From Sphingomonadaceae bacterium (lineage in GTDB: Bacteria > Pseudomonadota > Alphaproteobacteria > Sphingomonadales > Sphingomonadaceae): 9,971 nt of DNA. Under the pieces are notes generated by a model. That model was given only the letters and a program-made list of their open reading frames with translations, was not told the origin of the DNA and did not search any database. Positions 7,389 through 9,971 of the stretch are shown piece by piece (position 1 is the stretch's first letter; the number at the start of each line of letters is the position of its first letter). The position numbers were made by a program, and so were the translations under genes. The stretch is taken from positions 1 through 9,971 of the forward strand of contig JACDGO010000049.1 of NCBI GenBank assembly GCA_013821585.1, written 5' to 3'.

Positions 7389-8105
7389 ATGCATGCGCTC
7401 GCGAACCCCGCCCGCTTCCTCCGGCTCGCCCGGCCGCTGACCGCGGTTTGCGGGATCGGCGGCACGCTGTTGATCGCGATCGGCATCTATGGCGGGCTGT
7501 TCGTAACTCCGCCCGACTATCTTCAGGGCGAGAGCGTCCGGATCATGTATGTCCACGTGCCCGCCGCCTGGCTGGGTATGGCCGGCTGGAGCGGGATCGC
7601 GCTCGCGGGCCTGATGCAGCTCGTCTGGCATCATCCGCTCGCCGGCGTCGCGGGCCGCGCGATCGCGGTTCCGGGCACCGCGTTCACCGCGATTTGCCTG
7701 TCGACGGGCTCGATCTGGGGCCGCCCGACCTGGGGCACATGGTGGGAATGGGACGGCAGGATGACGTCGATGCTCGTCCTGCTTTTCCTCTATTTCGGTT
7801 ATATCGCGCTTGCGAACGCCGACGACGAGCGCGGTGCCGTTAGTAGGGCGACGGCGATCTTCGGGCTTGTCGGCGCGGTCAACCTGCCGGTGATCCATTA
7901 TTCGGTGATCTGGTGGAATTCGCTGCATCAGGGGCAGTCGATCACCCTCACGGGCTCGACGATCGCGCCCGACATGCTCTGGCCGCTCGGCTTCACGACG
8001 CTCGGCTTCACGCTGCTGTTCGTGTCGATCGTGCTGATGCGGATGCGCGCGATCCTTGGCCGCGCCAAGGCCGAGGCGCGGCTCGCGCGGATGGCGCGGG
8101 CATGA
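7389..8105 (+). CDS. ccmC: Heme handling protein CcmC (cytochrome c maturation)
   Basis: This 238-residue, six-helix inner-membrane protein of the heme handling superfamily presents heme at the periplasmic face and loads it onto CcmE with help from CcmD. The tryptophan-rich WWD motif is clear at residues 108-122 (SIWGRPTWGTWWEWD), followed by GRMTSMLVLLFLYFGY. The flanking axial histidines are His56 in MYVHVPAAW and His180 in WNSLHQGQS, each four residues before E. coli CcmC His60 and His184. PVIHYSVIWWNSLHQG is also typical. The ATG at 7389 gives the expected N-terminus (NPARFLRLARPL). No Shine-Dalgarno sequence precedes it, and the 59-base gap upstream has only a weak promoter candidate, so initiation could be weak, leaderless or upstream-coupled. 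ccmD follows with an ATGA overlap. ccmA and ccmB are not adjacent. Confidence 0.96.
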   Translation: MHALANPARFLRLARPLTAVCGIGGTLLIAIGIYGGLFVTPPDYLQGESVRIMYVHVPAAWLGMAGWSGIALAGLMQLVWHHPLAGVAGRAIAVPGTAFTAICLSTGSIWGRPTWGTWWEWDGRMTSMLVLLFLYFGYIALANADDERGAVSRATAIFGLVGAVNLPVIHYSVIWWNSLHQGQSITLTGSTIAPDMLWPLGFTTLGFTLLFVSIVLMRMRAILGRAKAEARLARMARA

Positions 8106-8209
8106 ACCACTGGCCGTTCGTCATCGCGGCGTACACGATCGCGCTTGGCGGCACGGCCGCACTGACCCTTTGGGCGTGGGCGGCGATGCGGAACGCCGAG
8201 CGGTCGTGA
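8102..8209 (+). CDS. ccmD: Heme exporter/handling small protein CcmD
   Basis: This 35-residue single-pass inner-membrane protein bridges CcmC and CcmE and is needed for release of holo-CcmE. The sequence starts MNHWPFVIAAYTIALGG, continues with a hydrophobic helix to TLWAWAAMR, and ends NAERS. The Ala-Tyr pair near the start of the helix (residues 10-11) is the usual CcmD signature, followed by a charged cytoplasmic tail. The ATG overlaps the ccmC stop (ATGA 8102-8105) and its stop overlaps the GTG start of ccmE (GTGA 8206-8209). Because it is so short, position between ccmC and ccmE is a large part of the identification. At 35 residues it is at the short end for the family but shows no sign of truncation. 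Confidence 0.88.
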   Translation: MNHWPFVIAAYTIALGGTAALTLWAWAAMRNAERS

Positions 8210-8637
8210 AAGCGAAGAACCAGCGCCTGGTCCTCGCGCTCGTCGCGCTCGCCGCGCTGACGGGCGCGAGCGTGCTGGCGATGTCCGCGCTGAAGGATCA
8301 GGCGAGCTATTTCCTGTCGCCCGGCGACATCGCGCGCAACGGCGTCGAACAGGGCCGCGTCGTCCGTCTCGGCGGCATGGTCACAAAGGGAAGCCTGAAG
8401 CATGCGCCCGACGGCGTAACGATTGACTTCGTCGTTCGTGACGAAACGAGCGCGGTCCCCGTGCGCTTTCGCGGCATCCCGCCCGATCTGTTCAAGGAAG
8501 GCTCGGGCGTCGTTGCCGAAGGGGCTTTCGCGGGCAACACGTTCGTCGCGACCAACCTGCTCGCCAAGCACGACGAACGCTACATGCCGCCCAAGCGCAG
8601 CGGCAACGGGCATGTAACGAAGACGCTGAAAGGATGA
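8206..8637 (+). CDS. ccmE: Periplasmic heme chaperone CcmE
   Basis: This 143-residue membrane-anchored periplasmic chaperone binds heme covalently and passes it to the CcmF/CcmH lyase. The GTG start at 8206 is chosen because it overlaps the ccmD stop and yields MKAKNQRLVLALVALAALTG, the standard basic N-terminus plus single membrane anchor (about 7-28). The OB-fold domain follows: YFLSPGDI, then RVVRLGGMVTKGSL, then VTIDFVVRDE and VPVRFRGIPPDLFKEG. The heme-binding histidine is His122 in LLAKHDERYMPP, matching the E. coli HxxxY motif (His130), with Tyr126 as heme ligand. The tail after residue 130 is short and flexible. An open frame extends upstream through ccmD and ccmC but has no family sequence. 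ccmF follows with an ATGA overlap. Confidence 0.96.
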   Translation: MKAKNQRLVLALVALAALTGASVLAMSALKDQASYFLSPGDIARNGVEQGRVVRLGGMVTKGSLKHAPDGVTIDFVVRDETSAVPVRFRGIPPDLFKEGSGVVAEGAFAGNTFVATNLLAKHDERYMPPKRSGNGHVTKTLKG

Positions 8638-9971
8638 CCGCCGAAGCCGGCCTTGCCGCGCTGTGGGTGGCGGCGGCGCTCGCGCTGCTTCAGTTCGTGC
8701 TCGGCGCGCTCGCGATCGACGAGAGCCGCGCCGAGCTGCGCCGCGGCGCGCGCGCGGTCGCGGTGGTGCAGGGGCTGTTCGTCGCGCTCTCCTTTGGCCT
8801 CCTCATCCTGTGCTTTCTGAACTCGGACATGTCGGTCGCGCTGGTCGTGTCGAACAGCCATTCGATGAAGCCGTGGCTCTACAAGTTCGCCGGAACCTGG
8901 GGGAACCACGAAGGGTCGATGCTGCTGTGGGTGACGATCCTCGGGCTCGCGGGCGCGCTCGTCGCGATCCTCGAGCATCGGGTGCGACCGCATACTTTGG
9001 CGGCGACCCTCGCGGCGCAGGCGGCGATCAGCTTCGGATTCTACGCGTTCCTTCTGTTCTCGTCGAACCCGTTCGCGCGGCTCAATCCGGCGGCCGCCGA
9101 AGGGCAGGGGCTCAACCCGCTCTTGCAAGACCCCGGTCTCGCCTTCCATCCGCCGACGCTCTATTTCGGCTATGTCGGCATGTCGATCGCGTTCAGCTTC
9201 GCGGTCGGCGCGCTCGTCACGCGCGACGTCGGCCGCGATTTCGCGCGCGCGATGCGGCCGTGGGTGCTGGGCGCGTGGATTTTCCTGACGCTCGGCATCA
9301 CCGCGGGAAGCTATTGGGCCTATTACGAGCTCGGCTGGGGCGGCTGGTGGTTCTGGGATCCAGTCGAGAACGCGTCGCTGATGCCGTGGCTCGCCGCGAC
9401 CGCGCTGCTTCATTCGGTGAGCGTGCTGGCGACGCGCGACAGTCTGCGCGCATGGACGATCATGCTCGCGGTCGTCGCTTTCTCGATGTCGATGATCGGC
9501 ACCTTCCTCGTGCGCTCGGGCATATTGACCAGCGTGCATAGCTTCGCGGTCGATCCCAGGCGCGGCAGCTTCATCCTCGCGCTGCTCGCGCTCTACATCG
9601 GCGGCGCGCTGACGTTATTCGCCTTCCGCATCGGCACCGTGCGCGAAGGCGCACGCTTCGATTACGTCAGCCGCGAGGGGATGCTCGTCGCGAACAACCT
9701 GCTGCTCTCTGCGATCCTCGGCGTCGTCCTGATCGGCACGCTCTACCCGCTCGGCTTCGAGGCGCTGACCGGCGGTAAGCTCTCGGTCGGCCCGCCCTAT
9801 TTCAACGCCGCCGCGGGGCCGATCGCGCTGGTCCTGGTCAGCATGATGGCGCTCGGCCCGCTCGCGCGCTGGCGGCGCGACGATCTGCGCGCGGTTGTGG
9901 GGCGCGCGGCGCTGCCGATCCTGATCGCGGCGGCCGCGCTGCTCGCGCTCACGCTGTTCGCGCCGCCGATC
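8634..9971 (+). CDS. ccmF: Heme lyase subunit CcmF, N-terminal two thirds (runs off window)
   Basis: The frame opens at ATG 8634 (overlapping the ccmE stop as ATGA, with AGG just upstream) and stays open for 446 codons to the last base. The full protein is usually about 650 residues, so roughly one third is missing. CcmF is a large polytopic inner-membrane protein that, with CcmH and CcmI, transfers heme from CcmE to the CxxCH motif of apocytochromes. The WWD heme-binding motif is GWGGWWFWDPVENASLMPW (residues 234-252). Candidate heme-ligand histidines are His172 in FHPPTLYFGYVG, His260 in TALLHSVSV and His302 in TSVHSFAVD, each one residue before E. coli CcmF His173, His261 and His303. GTWGNHEGSMLLWV (87-100) is another family signature. 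ccmG, ccmH and ccmI would be expected beyond the edge. Multiple hydrophobic segments are visible, with no frame disruption in the portion present. Confidence 0.96.
   Translation, partial: MTAEAGLAALWVAAALALLQFVLGALAIDESRAELRRGARAVAVVQGLFVALSFGLLILCFLNSDMSVALVVSNSHSMKPWLYKFAGTWGNHEGSMLLWVTILGLAGALVAILEHRVRPHTLAATLAAQAAISFGFYAFLLFSSNPFARLNPAAAEGQGLNPLLQDPGLAFHPPTLYFGYVGMSIAFSFAVGALVTRDVGRDFARAMRPWVLGAWIFLTLGITAGSYWAYYELGWGGWWFWDPVENASLMPWLAATALLHSVSVLATRDSLRAWTIMLAVVAFSMSMIGTFLVRSGILTSVHSFAVDPRRGSFILALLALYIGGALTLFAFRIGTVREGARFDYVSREGMLVANNLLLSAILGVVLIGTLYPLGFEALTGGKLSVGPPYFNAAAGPIALVLVSMMALGPLARWRRDDLRAVVGRAALPILIAAAALLALTLFAPPI

Noticed and set aside
8580..9539. Minus-strand 319-codon and plus-strand 292-codon open frames over ccmF
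   Set aside because: Both are out-of-frame shadows. The frame from ATG 8634 carries the CcmF signatures and runs to the window end.
1..9971. Mobile element, CRISPR array, tRNA or rRNA
   Set aside because: No transposase, integrase, terminal inverted repeats, regularly spaced repeats or tRNA-like cloverleaf was seen on either strand; codon use looks uniform throughout.

Overview
The window reads as ordinary chromosomal DNA from a GC-rich alphaproteobacterium, probably a sphingomonad-type organism. This rests on the strong G/C preference at third codon positions, a 5-aminolevulinate synthase of the C4 (Shemin) pathway (which in bacteria is mainly an alphaproteobacterial trait), a System I (Ccm) cytochrome c maturation cluster, and the protein styles. 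The genus assignment is inference. All genes lie on the + strand, and gaps between them never exceed about 100 bases.

Layout. Positions 1-43 hold the extreme 3' end of an upstream gene, most likely the periplasmic adaptor of an efflux pump. Positions 40-3183 encode a complete RND (HAE1/AcrB-type) inner-membrane transporter. Positions 3183-4598 encode its NodT-type outer-membrane channel lipoprotein, overlapping by one base. Positions 4639-5142 encode a membrane-anchored or lipidated class I cytochrome c. After a 99-base gap with a plausible promoter and possible leader hairpins comes hemA (5242-6462). Next is a DUF2189 multi-span membrane protein (6551-7329) whose reading frame is broken near 6653 by an apparent one-base deletion. 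The rest is a tightly overlapping cytochrome c maturation operon, ccmC-ccmD-ccmE-ccmF (7389 to the window end). ccmF is cut by the window edge and open to the last base.

How the genes work together. The first block is a multidrug or solvent efflux pump spanning the envelope. The second block has a heme theme: HemA makes the first committed heme precursor, CcmC/D/E/F handle heme and attach it to apocytochromes, and the small cytochrome c is a possible substrate. ccmA and ccmB, which often precede ccmC, are not in this window; the DUF2189 gene sits where they might be expected. I found no mobile elements, CRISPR arrays, RNA genes or integration scars, and nothing that convincingly amounts to an undescribed system. 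The most concrete anomaly is the DUF2189 frameshift.
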